16,851 nucleotides of DNA, from contig DFKL01000121.1 of the NCBI GenBank assembly GCA_002373535.1, positions 1-16,851 on the forward strand, read 5' to 3'. The notes under the pieces are model-generated. The model was not told the DNA's origin. It made no database searches and saw only the letters and a list, made by a program, of their open reading frames with translations. Below, in pieces: positions 7,554 to 15,274 of the stretch (within the stretch, counting starts at the first letter, position 1; each line of letters begins with the position of its first letter). The position numbers and the translations under genes were made by a program. Source of the DNA: Prevotellaceae bacterium UBA3646. Its GTDB lineage: Bacteria; Bacteroidota; Bacteroidia; Bacteroidales; Bacteroidaceae.

Positions 7554-7570
7554 TTTGTGTATATACAAAA
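7554..7570. promoter_or_regulatory. Imperfect palindrome upstream of lrp, candidate operator
   Basis: The core TGTATATACA (7558-7567) is a perfect 10-bp palindrome, flanked by TTTG on one side and AAAA on the other so the symmetry extends with one mismatch pair. It lies about 24 bases upstream of the lrp -7 element, where an autoregulating Lrp/AsnC protein could bind. It also overlaps the U-tract of the FKBP terminator, so part of the A/T symmetry may be chance. Function is inferred. Confidence 0.3.
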
Positions 7571-7624
7571 AACACCCAGCCGTTCATCCGAGACCCACGC
7601 CAATGTGGATGAAACGGTTGGGTG
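7565..7624 (-). terminator. Intrinsic terminator of the FKBP operon
   Basis: Read on the minus strand, 7624-7607 pairs with 7589-7573: three helical blocks of 6, 5 and 5 bp with one A-C mismatch and one bulged T, around a 17-base loop. Directly after the stem comes TTTTTTGT (7572-7565). It begins 23 bases after the stop codon of the last FKBP gene. The + strand has no T-run after the hairpin, so it works in one direction only. Confidence 0.8.
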
Positions 7625-7626
7625 AA

Positions 7627-7642
7627 TCTGCAATATTGCAGA
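7627..7642. repeat. Perfect 16-bp palindrome
   Basis: TCTGCAATATTGCAGA is perfectly self-complementary and lies between the stop codon of the last FKBP gene and its terminator hairpin. With no loop it is a poor RNA hairpin, so a dimeric DNA-binding site or chance are the main options. No function can be assigned. Confidence 0.4.
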
Positions 7643-7647
7643 CTTTC

Positions 7648-8535
7648 TTACTTGACGATATCCAGCAGTTCTACCGTAAAGATCAGACAGGAGAAAGGCG
7701 GAATCTTACTCTGTTCCCTTGCACCGTAAGCCAGCTCCTGTGGGATATACAGTTCCCACTTGCTGCCCACGGGCATCATCTGCAGAGCCTCAGTCCAGCC
7801 CTTGATGACCTGGCCCACACCAAAGGTGGCAGGTTGCTTGCGTCTGTACGAACTGTCAAATACCGTACCGTTGATCAGGCGTCCCTCATAGTTCACCTTC
7901 ACCTTCTGGTCCTTTGCAGGCTTTGCACCGGACCCCATCGTGATCACCTTGTACTGCAAGCCGCTTGCCGTCTGTTGTACACTGTCCTTCTTCAAGTTGG
8001 CCTTCAGGAATTCCTCCCCCTCTATACGGTTCTGCCCATACTTCTTTTCCATCGCAGTTCTTGTATAGAAATCCATATTCTTCTGTACAAGTACAATCGC
8101 CGAGTCTTTGGAAATATCGGCAGGCGTTTCCGTCAGCCCGTCCAGGAAACCTTTTACGAACAGTTCCCTGTCCATCGTGCATCCCGACTCGTCAACCTGT
8201 TTCGACAGGCCAGGCATTACACGCTTTACCACGTCGTCGTAGATTTCCATGCCGGCAATCCTGGCCTTGGCCTGTTTGTCGGCCACGGTCATCTCGCCCT
8301 GCCTGAAACCCTCCACGAACTGAGCCATATAAGTCGTGTCGACACCCTTCTGCTGCACCAGGTACGGCTTCAGGCCCTCAGTGTTGATGCGCCCCATCAG
8401 GTACGAGAATTTCCTTATGTCGATAGTATCGACCTTAGCCACGGCAGCCTTCTTGGCAGCCTTCTTCCTCGGCTTGGCCGCACCGGCCGTCAATGTCGCC
8501 ATGGCAAGTAATATAAACAGACACTTCCTCATCAT
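7648..8535 (-). CDS. Exported FKBP-type peptidyl-prolyl cis-trans isomerase
   Basis: A 295-residue protein, third and last gene of the FKBP operon. The N terminus (MMRKCLFILLAMATLTAGAA) is a classic signal peptide with no lipobox cysteine, so it should be free in the periplasm. A lysine/alanine-rich linker follows, then a helical Mip/FkpA-type N-terminal domain (about 38-175), then a complete FKBP domain from about 188. There YEGRLINGTVFDSSY, the VIKGWTEALQMMPVGSKW stretch and the AYG and FTVELL motifs line the catalytic pocket. It would speed proline isomerisation in exported proteins. It begins 31 bases after the lipoprotein FKBP and is followed by the terminator at 7565-7624. ATG 8535 and ATG 8532 are adjacent and equally possible. 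The domain order matches homodimeric chaperone-isomerases such as FkpA. Confidence 0.93.
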   Translation of the reverse strand: MMRKCLFILLAMATLTAGAAKPRKKAAKKAAVAKVDTIDIRKFSYLMGRINTEGLKPYLVQQKGVDTTYMAQFVEGFRQGEMTVADKQAKARIAGMEIYDDVVKRVMPGLSKQVDESGCTMDRELFVKGFLDGLTETPADISKDSAIVLVQKNMDFYTRTAMEKKYGQNRIEGEEFLKANLKKDSVQQTASGLQYKVITMGSGAKPAKDQKVKVNYEGRLINGTVFDSSYRRKQPATFGVGQVIKGWTEALQMMPVGSKWELYIPQELAYGAREQSKIPPFSCLIFTVELLDIVK

Positions 8536-8566
8536 CTTTTCCTAATGTTTTTTAGTCTCCGTCCTG

Positions 8567-9439
8567 CTATTTAATCAGCTGTATGGTGAATACCAATGTG
8601 CTGAAAGGCTTTATCTTCTCTCCTGCCTGGTTCTCCCCGTAAGCCATGTCGGCAGGAATGTACACCTTCCATGTAGAGCCCGCAGGCATGTGAGTCAGGG
8701 CCTCCCTCCATCCTGGAATCACCTGGTTGGCCTGGAACTTCATCGGCAAATCAGCATTCATGTTGCTGTCAAACTCCGTACCGTCAATCAAGGTTCCGGC
8801 ATAGCGTACCTCCACCGTGGACGTGTCCTCAGGCACAGCCCCGTCACCCTCGGTGATGACCTCATAGTACACACCCGTCGAGTCAATCTGCCTTACACCG
8901 TCCTTCTTGGCAATCTTCTTCATGAACTCCTCGTTCTTCTTCTTGTAGTCGCCAAACTTCTTTGCAGCCACACGAGCCTTTATGTCAGCCATCCCGTCCC
9001 TTGTATACATAGTAGCTACATCCATGCTCATCAAGGCACCCTTGCCGGTAGTACCGGCCACGAAACCGGCCACCAGGTTCTTGACGCTTATCGTCTGGGT
9101 ACTGTCCTCTCCAAAGAGTTCCATGTTGATACCCTTTACCATCTGCTGCGAAATCTGCTGACCTATCTGCAGGCCGGCAAAATACGCAGTCTTGGCCTTG
9201 TCGTCACCGGCATTGACACCCTCGTTCAGACCCTTAATGAAGTCATCCATGTACTCCTCCGTCGTATCGACACCCATGCGCATGGTCAGATATTCTTTCA
9301 GACCCTGCGTCTGTGCGATGCCGAAAGCATAGCTCAGAGAGTCCAGATCATTCTTCAAGTCAGCCTTTGGAGTCCTGCCGCCGCAGGAAGCCATGATAGC
9401 CGCCGTAACTACGACAGCCCAAACAGAAATTTTCTTCAT
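8567..9439 (-). CDS. FKBP-type peptidyl-prolyl cis-trans isomerase, lipoprotein
   Basis: A 290-residue protein, middle gene of the FKBP operon. The N terminus MKKISVWAVVVTAAIMASC carries a lipobox (MASC) with Cys19 as the lipid attachment site. GGRTPK follows with no acidic run, so it lacks an obvious surface-export signal and should face the periplasm. Residues about 28-170 form the Mip/FkpA-type helical dimerisation region (SYAFGIAQTQGLKEY). The FKBP domain begins near 185 with VRYAGTLIDGTEFDSN, VIPGWREALTHMPAGSTW and MAYGENQ, and ends FTIQLIK at the terminus. It differs from its exported neighbour by membrane anchoring. The gaps on either side are 31 bases each, supporting co-transcription. 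Likely role: folding of envelope proteins while tethered to the membrane; partners unknown. Confidence 0.93.
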   Translation of the reverse strand: MKKISVWAVVVTAAIMASCGGRTPKADLKNDLDSLSYAFGIAQTQGLKEYLTMRMGVDTTEEYMDDFIKGLNEGVNAGDDKAKTAYFAGLQIGQQISQQMVKGINMELFGEDSTQTISVKNLVAGFVAGTTGKGALMSMDVATMYTRDGMADIKARVAAKKFGDYKKKNEEFMKKIAKKDGVRQIDSTGVYYEVITEGDGAVPEDTSTVEVRYAGTLIDGTEFDSNMNADLPMKFQANQVIPGWREALTHMPAGSTWKVYIPADMAYGENQAGEKIKPFSTLVFTIQLIK

Positions 9440-9470
9440 TTTACTTCAATTTATATTGTTTTGTATTTTT

Positions 9471-10055
9471 TTACAGAACCTTTATCAGCTCTACGTCAAA
9501 TACCAAGGTAGCATAAGGCGGAATCGCAGCCCCCGCACCCTGCTCCCCATATCCCAGCAGATAAGGGATGTGGAAACGATACTTGGCCCCCTCCTTCATC
9601 AGTTGTACACCCTCCGTCCATCCCGGAATCACCTGGTTCAGCCCAAAGTCGGCAGGCTCGCCACGCTGGTAGCTGCTGTCAAACACCGTACCGTCCGTCA
9701 GCCTTCCCTCATAGTGGCACCTCACCCTGTCCGTAGCCTTTGGACTCTTTCCCGAGCCCTCCGTCAGCACCTCATACTGCAGTCCGCTGGCAGTCGTCGT
9801 GACCCCCTCTCGTCCCGCATTATTCTCAAGGTAAGCCTTTCCCGTCTCGATATTCTTCCTTGCCTCCCTTGCCTCCTTTTCCTGGAAATACCCGTTCAGC
9901 AGCTTCTGAGCCTCGGTAGCCGTCATCATCGTCTTCGCCCCGGACATCACGTCGCTTACACTCTGCGCAAACGCCTCCGTGCTGAAGTTCTCTATGTTCA
10001 TACTCTTTATCTGTTGGCCGATTCCCAGGCCCAGGGCATAGCTTATCTTATCCAT
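9471..10055 (-). CDS. Cytoplasmic FKBP-type peptidyl-prolyl cis-trans isomerase
   Basis: A 194-residue protein, first gene of the FKBP operon. I chose the ATG at 10055, giving MDKISYALGLGIGQQIK, because the longer reading to 10085 would begin almost on top of the promoter's expected start site. There is no signal peptide, so it should be cytoplasmic, unlike its two downstream paralogues. Residues 1-85 are the short helical N-terminal domain of FklB/Mip type. The FKBP domain from about 95 has CHYEGRLTDGTVFDSSY, the QVIPGWTEGVQLM loop, YLLGYGEQGAG and a C-terminal VFDVELIKVL strand. Length and layout fit E. coli FklB (about 206 residues). A -7 element lies 40 bases upstream of the ATG and serves the three-gene unit. 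Confidence 0.92.
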   Translation of the reverse strand: MDKISYALGLGIGQQIKSMNIENFSTEAFAQSVSDVMSGAKTMMTATEAQKLLNGYFQEKEAREARKNIETGKAYLENNAGREGVTTTASGLQYEVLTEGSGKSPKATDRVRCHYEGRLTDGTVFDSSYQRGEPADFGLNQVIPGWTEGVQLMKEGAKYRFHIPYLLGYGEQGAGAAIPPYATLVFDVELIKVL

Positions 10056-10095
10056 ATACTTTATCAATCCAGGCAAAAAAAACAATTATCGGCTG

Positions 10096-10103
10096 CAAAG
10101 GTA
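10096..10103 (-). promoter_or_regulatory. Bacteroidetes -7 promoter element (TACCTTTG) for the FKBP operon
   Basis: The minus strand reads TACCTTTG, fitting TAnnTTTG, 40 bases before the first FKBP ATG. No TTTG is found at the usual distance upstream, so the -33 half is not identified. It is back to back with the kinase promoter in the 10056-10209 gap. Confidence 0.55.
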
Positions 10104-10179
10104 GCAAATAAATCCGTAATCCATAATCCGCACGACACAATAATTCCCCCGTCGTAACAATTTTTTTGGAAAAATAAGC

Positions 10180-10187
10180 TATCTTTG
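10180..10187 (+). promoter_or_regulatory. Bacteroidetes -7 promoter element (TATCTTTG) for the nucleoside kinase
   Basis: TATCTTTG on the + strand ends 22 bases before the kinase ATG at 10210, giving a leader of about 16 bases. A T-run ending TTTG (10165-10168) lies 11 bases upstream, nearer than a canonical -33 site. This supports the start at 10210. Confidence 0.6.
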
Positions 10188-10209
10188 CACCACTCAAACA
10201 AACAAATCC

Positions 10210-11868
10210 ATGCCACAGAACGTCAAGATTCGCTGCCGCAACACCAACACGGTCATCAGCGTACCCAACGGCACCACTCTGCGCGAGTTGTACGAACGCT
10301 GCAACATCCACATGCAATACGGCCCCATGTGCGCCAGGGTAAACAACAAGGTCCAGGGAATCAACTACCGCTTCTACAACTCCAAGGACGTCGAGTTCAT
10401 GGACATCACCACCGACAGCGGCATGCGCACCTACACCCGCAGCCTCTTCCTTGTCCTCGCCAAGGCCGTCGAAGACCTCTATCCCGGAGCCCGTCTCATC
10501 ATCGGAGCCAGCGTCAGCCGCGGCTACTACTGCGAGCTGCGCATAGGCCGCGAAGTCACCGACCGTGACGCCCAAGCCATCGACGACCGCATGCACGAGA
10601 TAGTCCGCATGGACAAGCACATCCACCGCGTCCAGTGCCCCATCGAGGAAGCCATCGAGCTATTCCGTTCCCGTGACATGGAGAGCAAGGCCAGGCTCCT
10701 TGAGAGCCAGCGCAACCTCTACGCCTACTACTACCGCCTTTGCGACACCATAGACTATTTCCACTCCTGCCTCCTTACCCGGACCTCCCAGCTGCACCTC
10801 TTCCAGGTCATCAGATACTACGACGGACTCCTCCTGCGGATTCCCTCGCAGAAAGACCCCGGCAAGCTCGAGGAGCTGGTCCCCCAGGAGAAGATGCTCA
10901 ACGTCATCCGCGAATACCGGCGCTGGCAGGACATCCTCGGTGTACGCAACGCCGGAGACTTCAACGAAGCCGTCCTCAACGGCCGTGCCACCGAGCTCAT
11001 CAACGTCAGCGAGGCACTCCAGGAGAAGAAACTCAACGAGATAGTCGACAATATCATCCAGAGCCGTGCCAGGATAGTCCTCGTTGCCGGTCCGTCGTCC
11101 AGCGGCAAGACCACCACCTCCAAGCGCCTTGCAATCCTTATGATGGCCTGTGGCGTACACCCCCACATCATCTCCACCGACGACTACTTCGTCAACCGCG
11201 TAGACACCCCCCGGGATGCCGACGGCAACTACGACTTCGAGTGCATCCAGGCCATAGACATTCCCCTGTTCAACCAGCACATGAACCAGCTGCTCTTCGG
11301 CCAGGAAGTCCTTCTGCCCCGCTACGACTTCAAGAAAGGCGAGCGCGTCTACGAAGACCGCCGTGTCAAGATAGGCACCGACGACATCATCATCCTCGAA
11401 GGCAACCACGCCCTCAACCCCATGCTCTCCCGTCAGATACCCGAGGCACAGAAATACCGCGTCTTCGTCAGCGCCCTCACCACCATCGCCCTCGACGACC
11501 ACAACAACGTACCCACCATGGATATCCGCCTCCTTCGTCGCATCCTCCGCGACTACCGTTTCCGCGGATTCTCCGCACGCGACACCATCCGCCGCTGTCC
11601 CAGCGTTTCCGCAGGCGAGGAAAAATGGATTTTCCCCTATCAGGAATACGCCGACTCCACCTTCAACTCAGCCCTGCTGTACGAGCTGGCCGTCATCAAG
11701 GACCAGGTCATGCCCATCCTCGAGCAAGTCTGCGAACGCGAGGAAGAATACGCCGAGGCCAGCCGCCTTCGCAAGTTTCTCCGCTACTTCCGCAGCGTGC
11801 CGGCCGACCAGATACCCCCCACCTCACTCCTGCGCGAATACGCCGGCGGCAGCTCGTTCAAGTACTGA
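10210..11868 (+). CDS. Nucleoside kinase, uridine-kinase-like with TGS and ThrRS-editing-like domains
   Basis: A 552-residue cytoplasmic protein with three parts. Residues 1-65 form a TGS-like beta-grasp. Residues 70-160 resemble the second additional (editing) domain of threonyl- and alanyl-tRNA synthetases: LAKAVEDLYPGARLIIG, RGYYCEL and EEAIELF align with the ThrRS stretch. The metal-binding HSxxH of that domain is replaced by RSLFL (77-81), so editing activity is unlikely. From about 285 comes a uridine-kinase-type P-loop domain: Walker A GPSSSGKTT at 294-302, STDDYF at 322-327 (substrate-binding aspartate), and the LEGNHAL stretch near 400. This domain set occurs widely in Bacteroidetes and Firmicutes as 'nucleoside kinase'. 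The phosphate acceptor is probably a pyrimidine nucleoside, but this is not proven by sequence. Codons end almost always in C. It is transcribed alone, ending in the hairpin at 11890-11931. Confidence 0.88.
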   Translation: MPQNVKIRCRNTNTVISVPNGTTLRELYERCNIHMQYGPMCARVNNKVQGINYRFYNSKDVEFMDITTDSGMRTYTRSLFLVLAKAVEDLYPGARLIIGASVSRGYYCELRIGREVTDRDAQAIDDRMHEIVRMDKHIHRVQCPIEEAIELFRSRDMESKARLLESQRNLYAYYYRLCDTIDYFHSCLLTRTSQLHLFQVIRYYDGLLLRIPSQKDPGKLEELVPQEKMLNVIREYRRWQDILGVRNAGDFNEAVLNGRATELINVSEALQEKKLNEIVDNIIQSRARIVLVAGPSSSGKTTTSKRLAILMMACGVHPHIISTDDYFVNRVDTPRDADGNYDFECIQAIDIPLFNQHMNQLLFGQEVLLPRYDFKKGERVYEDRRVKIGTDDIIILEGNHALNPMLSRQIPEAQKYRVFVSALTTIALDDHNNVPTMDIRLLRRILRDYRFRGFSARDTIRRCPSVSAGEEKWIFPYQEYADSTFNSALLYELAVIKDQVMPILEQVCEREEEYAEASRLRKFLRYFRSVPADQIPPTSLLREYAGGSSFKY

Positions 11869-11889
11869 CACACACTATACATATACAGG

Positions 11890-11931
11890 AACAATAAAAG
11901 GATACCGTTGCTTCGGTATCCTTTTATTGTT
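11890..11931. terminator. Bidirectional intrinsic terminator between convergent kinase and carB genes
   Basis: 11890-11907 and 11914-11931 are perfectly complementary over 18 bp around the loop TTGCTT. The outer part of the stem is A/T-rich, so on each strand the 3' arm reads CCTTTTATTGTT and supplies its own U-rich end. It lies 21 bases after the kinase stop and 26 bases past the carB stop, placed to stop transcription from both sides. Confidence 0.9.
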
Positions 11932-11957
11932 ATCCACTCCGTCGTCTTGGCCGGAAC

Positions 11958-14900
11958 CTAAACATACTCCTGCCAGCACTTGATCTGGATATCCTCCAGT
12001 CCCACACGGCAGAACGCCTCAATGAAGGCACTCGCCAGCCGCGCATTCGTAATCAGCGGAATGTTATGGTCGATAGCCCCGCGACGTATGCGATACCCGT
12101 TCGTCGTCTCACGCTTGCTATGGTTCTTCGGCACGTTCACGATCAAGTCTACCCTGTGTTCGGCAATCATCTGCATCACGTTCAGCTTGTCACACTTCAC
12201 CTCGTCAGGCCATGCCACAGCCGTCGCCCTCACCCCGTTCGCCGCCAGGAAGTCAGCAGTCCCCTGGCTCGCATAGATTGGGAATCCCGCCTTCTGCAAG
12301 GCAATCGCCGCATCCAGCAGAGCCGCCTTCTCCTTCGTGCCGCCGCTCGACAACATCACACCCTTCTCCTTCGACGGAATCTTATACCCCGTCGCAATCA
12401 TCGCGTTCAGCAGAGCCTCCTCAAACGTATCCCCCAGGCATCCCACCTCACCCGTCGAGCTCATGTCCACGCCCAGGATAGGATCCGCAGGACTCAGGCG
12501 GTTAAACGAGAACTGGCTCGCCTTCACGCCGATACGGTCGATGTCAAACACCGCACTGTCCGGCTTCTGGTACGGAGCCCCCAGCATGATACGCGTCGCC
12601 GTCTCAATCAAGTTACGCTTCAGCACCTTGCTCACAAACGGGAAGCTGCGGCTCGCACGCAAGTTACACTCGATGACCTTCACATCCCTCCCCTTGGCCA
12701 GGTACTGGATGTTGAACGGCCCCGAAATATTCAGCTCCTTGGCAATCGCACGCGAAATACGCTTTATCTGCCTCGTCGTCGCAAAGCTGATCTGCTGCGC
12801 CGGGAAACACATCGTGGCATCGCCGCTGTGCACACCGGCAAACTCAATATGCTCACTTATTCCATATTCCACAATCACACCGTTCTGAGCAACACCGTCA
12901 AACTCAATCTCGTTCGTCTCGCTCATGAACTCACTTATCACCACAGGGAACTCCTTGCTCACGTTCGCCGCCATCTTCAGGAACCTCTCCAGTTCCTCAT
13001 CGTCATGGCACACGTTCATCGCGGCACCACTCAGCACATACGACGGCCTCACCAGCACAGGATATCCCACCTCCGCTATGAACCTCTTCACGTCCTCCAT
13101 CGACGTCAGCGCACTCCATCGCGGCTGGTCTATACCCAGGTTGTCCAGCATGGCACTGAACTTGCCACGGTTCTCCGCCCTGTCAATGCTCACCGGGTTA
13201 GTACCCAGCACCGGCACCGCCTGTCGGAACAACTTCATCGCCAGGTTGTTCGGAATCTGTCCCCCCACCGACACGATTACCCCCGACGGCGACTCCAGAT
13301 CAATCACGTCCATGACGCGCTCAAAGCTCAGTTCGTCAAAGTACAACCTGTCACACATATCATAGTCCGTGCTCACCGTCTCCGGGTTATAGTTTATCAT
13401 TATAGACTTGTATCCCAGCTTGCGTGCAGTCTGCACCGCGTTCACCGAACACCAGTCAAACTCCACCGACGACCCTATACGATACGCCCCCGAGCCCAGC
13501 ACTATCACACTCTTCGTGTTCTGGTAGTAATTCACGTCATACCCCTTCGCCGAGTACGTCATATACAAATAGTTCGTCAGCTCCGGATGCTCGCTCGCCA
13601 CCGTCGCAATGCGCTTCACCGCAGGCACTATCCCCAGGCTCTTGCGATAGTTACGCACCGCAATGTTAGCCTTCTCCCACGTGATTCCATCCCTCTTGCC
13701 CACACATTTGGCAATCTGGAAGTCACTGAATCCCATCACCTTGGCCTCACGTAACATCTCCTCCGGAATCTCCTCCACGGCACCGAAAGCCTCCAACCTG
13801 TGCTTCTCCTCCACGATGTTCCTCAGCCTCTCGATGAACCACCCGTCAATCTTCGTCAGGTCCACGATACGCTCCACCGTGTAACCACGCTCCAGAGCCT
13901 CCGCTATCGCAAAGATACGCAAGTCCGTGGGGTTCGCCAGCTCATCATCCAGGTCCTCAAACCTCAGGCCGTCGTTGCATACAAAGCCATGCATCCCCTG
14001 TCCTATCATGCGCAATCCCTTCTGGATCAGTTCCTCGAACGAACGCCCTATGGACATAATCTCCCCCACCGACTTCATGCTCGACCCAATCTTGCGGCTC
14101 ACGCCCGCAAACTTCGTCAAGTCCCATCGCGGAATCTTCGCAATCATATAGTCCAGCTGCGGAGCCACATACGCACTGTTGTCCGTACCCATCTCCCCAA
14201 TCTGGTCCAACGTATATCCCAATGCAATCTTCGCTGCCACGAAAGCCAGCGGATACCCCGTTGCCTTCGACGCCAATGCCGACGAGCGGCTCAGTCTCGC
14301 ATTGATCTCAATAATACGATAGTCATCCGTCACCGCGTCAAACGCATACTGTATGTTACACTCACCCACGATGTTCAAGTGCCTCACACACCTCACCGCT
14401 ATATCCTGCAGCATCCTCACCTGGTCCTCCCTCAGCGAGCACGTCGGAGCCACCACTATCGACTCCCCCGTATGGATGCCCAGCGGATCAAAGTTCTCCA
14501 TCGACGCCACCGTGAAGCAATGGTCGTTCGCGTCCCTTATCACCTCAAACTCAATCTCCTTCCATCCCTTCAGGCTCTCCTCCACCAGGATCTGCGGAGC
14601 AAACGTAAACGCACTCTCCGCAATCTCCCTGAACGTCGCCTCGTCAGGACAGATACCCGAGCCCAGTCCTCCCAAGGCATACGCACTCCTTATCATCACC
14701 GGGAACCCAATACGCCTTGCCGTCTCCACAGCCTCCTCCATCGACTCACATGCCTGCGATACAGGCACCTTCAGGTCAACCCTCTTCAGCTCCTTTACGA
14801 ACAAGTCCCTGTCCTCCGTGTTCATTATAGCCTCGACACTCGTGCCCAGCACCTCCACGCCATACTTCTTCAGCGTGCCGTTCAGGTACAGCTCCGTGCC

Positions 14901-15188
14901 ACAGTTCAGCGCCGTCTGCCCTCCGAAAGCCAGCAAGATGCCGTCCGGCCTCTCCTTCTTTATCACCTCCGTAACAAAAAAGGTATTGACAGGGAGGAAA
15001 TAAACCTTATCTGCAATACCTTCGCTTGTTTGGATAGTCGCCACGTTCGGGTTAATCAGCACCGAGCCTATACCCTCCTCCCGTAGCGCCTTCAGCGCCT
15101 GCGAGCCCGAATAGTCAAATTCACCCGCCTGTCCTATCTTCAGGGCCCCCGACCCCAGGACAAGAACCTTCTTCAGTTGAGTCTTCAT
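11958..15188 (-). CDS. carB: Carbamoyl-phosphate synthase large subunit
   Basis: A 1076-residue protein (E. coli CarB has 1073) that makes carbamoyl phosphate from bicarbonate, ammonia delivered by CarA, and two ATP, for pyrimidine and arginine synthesis. The layout is complete. N half: KKVLVLGSGALKIGQAGEFD, GGQTALNCG, then the ATP-grasp motifs MIRSAYALGGLGSG and ECNIQYAFD with IIEINARLSRSSALASKATGYP. An oligomerisation segment lies at about 400-555. The C half repeats the pattern (VIVLGSGAYRIGSSVEFDW, VLVRPSYVLSGAAM, VIECNLRASRSFPFVSK). A C-terminal MGS-like allosteric domain starts near 935 (KGVMLSSGG, IVNVPKNHSKRETTNGYRIR). Start chosen at 15188 (MKTQLKKVLVLGSG), because the longer reading to 15797 would run antisense through purE and its promoter. 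No carA adjoins it on either side. Confidence 0.97.
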   Translation of the reverse strand: MKTQLKKVLVLGSGALKIGQAGEFDYSGSQALKALREEGIGSVLINPNVATIQTSEGIADKVYFLPVNTFFVTEVIKKERPDGILLAFGGQTALNCGTELYLNGTLKKYGVEVLGTSVEAIMNTEDRDLFVKELKRVDLKVPVSQACESMEEAVETARRIGFPVMIRSAYALGGLGSGICPDEATFREIAESAFTFAPQILVEESLKGWKEIEFEVIRDANDHCFTVASMENFDPLGIHTGESIVVAPTCSLREDQVRMLQDIAVRCVRHLNIVGECNIQYAFDAVTDDYRIIEINARLSRSSALASKATGYPLAFVAAKIALGYTLDQIGEMGTDNSAYVAPQLDYMIAKIPRWDLTKFAGVSRKIGSSMKSVGEIMSIGRSFEELIQKGLRMIGQGMHGFVCNDGLRFEDLDDELANPTDLRIFAIAEALERGYTVERIVDLTKIDGWFIERLRNIVEEKHRLEAFGAVEEIPEEMLREAKVMGFSDFQIAKCVGKRDGITWEKANIAVRNYRKSLGIVPAVKRIATVASEHPELTNYLYMTYSAKGYDVNYYQNTKSVIVLGSGAYRIGSSVEFDWCSVNAVQTARKLGYKSIMINYNPETVSTDYDMCDRLYFDELSFERVMDVIDLESPSGVIVSVGGQIPNNLAMKLFRQAVPVLGTNPVSIDRAENRGKFSAMLDNLGIDQPRWSALTSMEDVKRFIAEVGYPVLVRPSYVLSGAAMNVCHDDEELERFLKMAANVSKEFPVVISEFMSETNEIEFDGVAQNGVIVEYGISEHIEFAGVHSGDATMCFPAQQISFATTRQIKRISRAIAKELNISGPFNIQYLAKGRDVKVIECNLRASRSFPFVSKVLKRNLIETATRIMLGAPYQKPDSAVFDIDRIGVKASQFSFNRLSPADPILGVDMSSTGEVGCLGDTFEEALLNAMIATGYKIPSKEKGVMLSSGGTKEKAALLDAAIALQKAGFPIYASQGTADFLAANGVRATAVAWPDEVKCDKLNVMQMIAEHRVDLIVNVPKNHSKRETTNGYRIRRGAIDHNIPLITNARLASAFIEAFCRVGLEDIQIKCWQEYV

Positions 15189-15223
15189 ACAAAAAAGCAA
15201 TAAAGTTAAGCCATTTCCAGCCG

Positions 15224-15231
15224 CAAAGGTA
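15224..15231 (-). promoter_or_regulatory. Bacteroidetes -7 promoter element (TACCTTTG) for carB
   Basis: The minus strand reads TACCTTTG, fitting TAnnTTTG, 35 bases upstream of the carB ATG, giving a leader of about 30 bases. The -33 position holds no clear TTTG. No attenuator or riboswitch-like structure fits in this short leader. Confidence 0.55.
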
Positions 15232-15274
15232 CATAAAAAATAAACATTTGGAACGAAAATCCCCCACATATTTG

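Noticed and set aside
7503..7568. Upstream start for lrp with a hydrophobic N terminus
   Set aside because: The extension spans the -7 promoter element and does not belong to the Lrp family, whose homology starts at the ATG at 7502.
10660..11502. 280-codon minus-strand frame opposite the kinase, and 10048-10626
   Set aside because: Low-complexity Val/Asp/Glu/Ala-rich translations, antisense to the kinase, whose C-ending codons become G-starting codons on the other strand.
10740..11897. 385-codon + strand frame inside the kinase in another phase
   Set aside because: The translation is Pro/Arg/His-rich with no domain; the overlapping kinase frame has full motifs.
12066..13754. Long + strand open frame (562 codons) opposite carB, and a similar one at 13800-15086
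   Set aside because: They are antisense to an unmistakable carB. Their products are rich in Arg, His and Gln with no recognisable motif, and they arise because carB codons rarely give stops on the opposite strand.
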